Assembly: GCA_944325875.1 (NCBI GenBank)
Contig: CALVBU010000001.1
Coordinates: forward strand, 345,136 to 409,135
Reading direction: 5' to 3'
Length of the DNA: 64,000 nt
Origin: Candidatus Gastranaerophilales bacterium
GTDB lineage: Bacteria > Cyanobacteriota > Vampirovibrionia > Gastranaerophilales > Gastranaerophilaceae
Shown: in pieces, positions 63,933 to 64,000 of the stretch
Position numbering within the stretch: the first letter of the stretch is position 1
Layout of the letters: every line of letters starts with the position of its first letter
Made by a program: the position numbers and the translations under genes
Notes under the pieces: model-generated
What the model saw: the letters and a program-made list of their open reading frames with translations, nothing else
Databases searched by the model: none
What the model was told of the DNA's origin: nothing

Positions 63933-63982
63933 ACAACCAGTTCCGGAATATTTGACAACCAGTTTCGGAATTTTGGGACAGT
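63933..63982. repeat. Tandem repeats resembling an insertion-sequence end
   Basis: ACAACCAGTTCCGGAAT at 63933-63949 and ACAACCAGTTTCGGAAT at 63955-63971 differ by one base and repeat every 22 bases; CGGAATTTTGGGACA then ends near 63982. Read on the minus strand this begins TGTCCCAAAATTCCG. TGT plus multiple internal repeats is the style of IS21-family ends. No transposase lies to the left, so it could be a remnant or an edge of an element not seen. Confidence 0.4.
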
Positions 63983-64000
63983 TAGATAAAAATTTTTAAA

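Overview
The window is AT-rich, gene-dense bacterial DNA with ordinary Shine-Dalgarno sites and many U-tailed hairpin terminators. The cell looks diderm and non-photosynthetic: heptose-7-phosphate kinase, an O-antigen ligase-like protein, two TonB-like proteins and an MCE/MlaD protein imply an outer membrane, and no photosynthesis gene is present. TrmFO, two pseudopilins with an AFTLAEVLIT-type signal and many large proteins of unknown family with an N-terminal Phe-x-Gly motif suggest a gut Melainabacteria/Gastranaerophilales (Vampirovibrionia) type of organism. That assignment is inference; no rRNA gene is present to settle it.

Layout. 1-4442: surface polysaccharide genes (O-antigen ligase-like, DUF4330, heptose kinase), a phosphoesterase and ispG. 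4527-11534: three exported proteins ending in a GHL10-type glycosidase, comEC, and a long TPR protein. 11668-16774: pyrF, a pseudopilin divergent from an XRE regulator with a palindromic operator between them, rmuC, and a NarL-type response regulator followed by a sensorless histidine kinase. 16782-18262: an anti-sigma / ECF sigma / Spy-like operon. 18404-23385: three related membrane proteins of unknown function flanking trmFO. 23458-28352: housekeeping enzymes, a probable structured small RNA, tRNA-Gly, mscS and rlmH. 28406-33442: an M49-like metallopeptidase, folE2, a thioredoxin-like protein and a sigma-70 factor with a structured leader. 33560-44678: mixed housekeeping (U32 peptidase, YqeG, NDP-sugar pyrophosphorylase, aroA, four tRNAs) interleaved with lineage-specific proteins, including a membrane HExxH protein, a kinase-like protein and a protein carrying a CheD/CNF-type Thr-Cys-His pattern. 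44781-47747: Lrp regulator with aminotransferase, and ArsR with an ArsP-like permease. 47750-54063: a VWA protein and an envelope operon (VirB10-like, FHA-membrane, TonB, zinc-ribbon TonB, MCE). 54060-61540: gdhA, a SIMPL protein, a second pseudopilin with an upstream run of 11 guanines on its coding strand, an HlyD-like protein, an ArsB/NhaD transporter and a holin-4-like membrane protein. 61774-64000: an orphan histidine kinase without a canonical start codon, a YkgJ protein, an unknown protein, and tandem repeats resembling an insertion-sequence end.

The points I would look at first are the G11 tract near the second pseudopilin (57471-57524), the deamidase-like triad at 44040-44678, the envelope operon at 48633-54063, the rod-like RNA at 26572-26800, and the kinase with tandem stops upstream at 61654-62604. 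No CRISPR array, complete insertion sequence, prophage or rRNA operon is visible.
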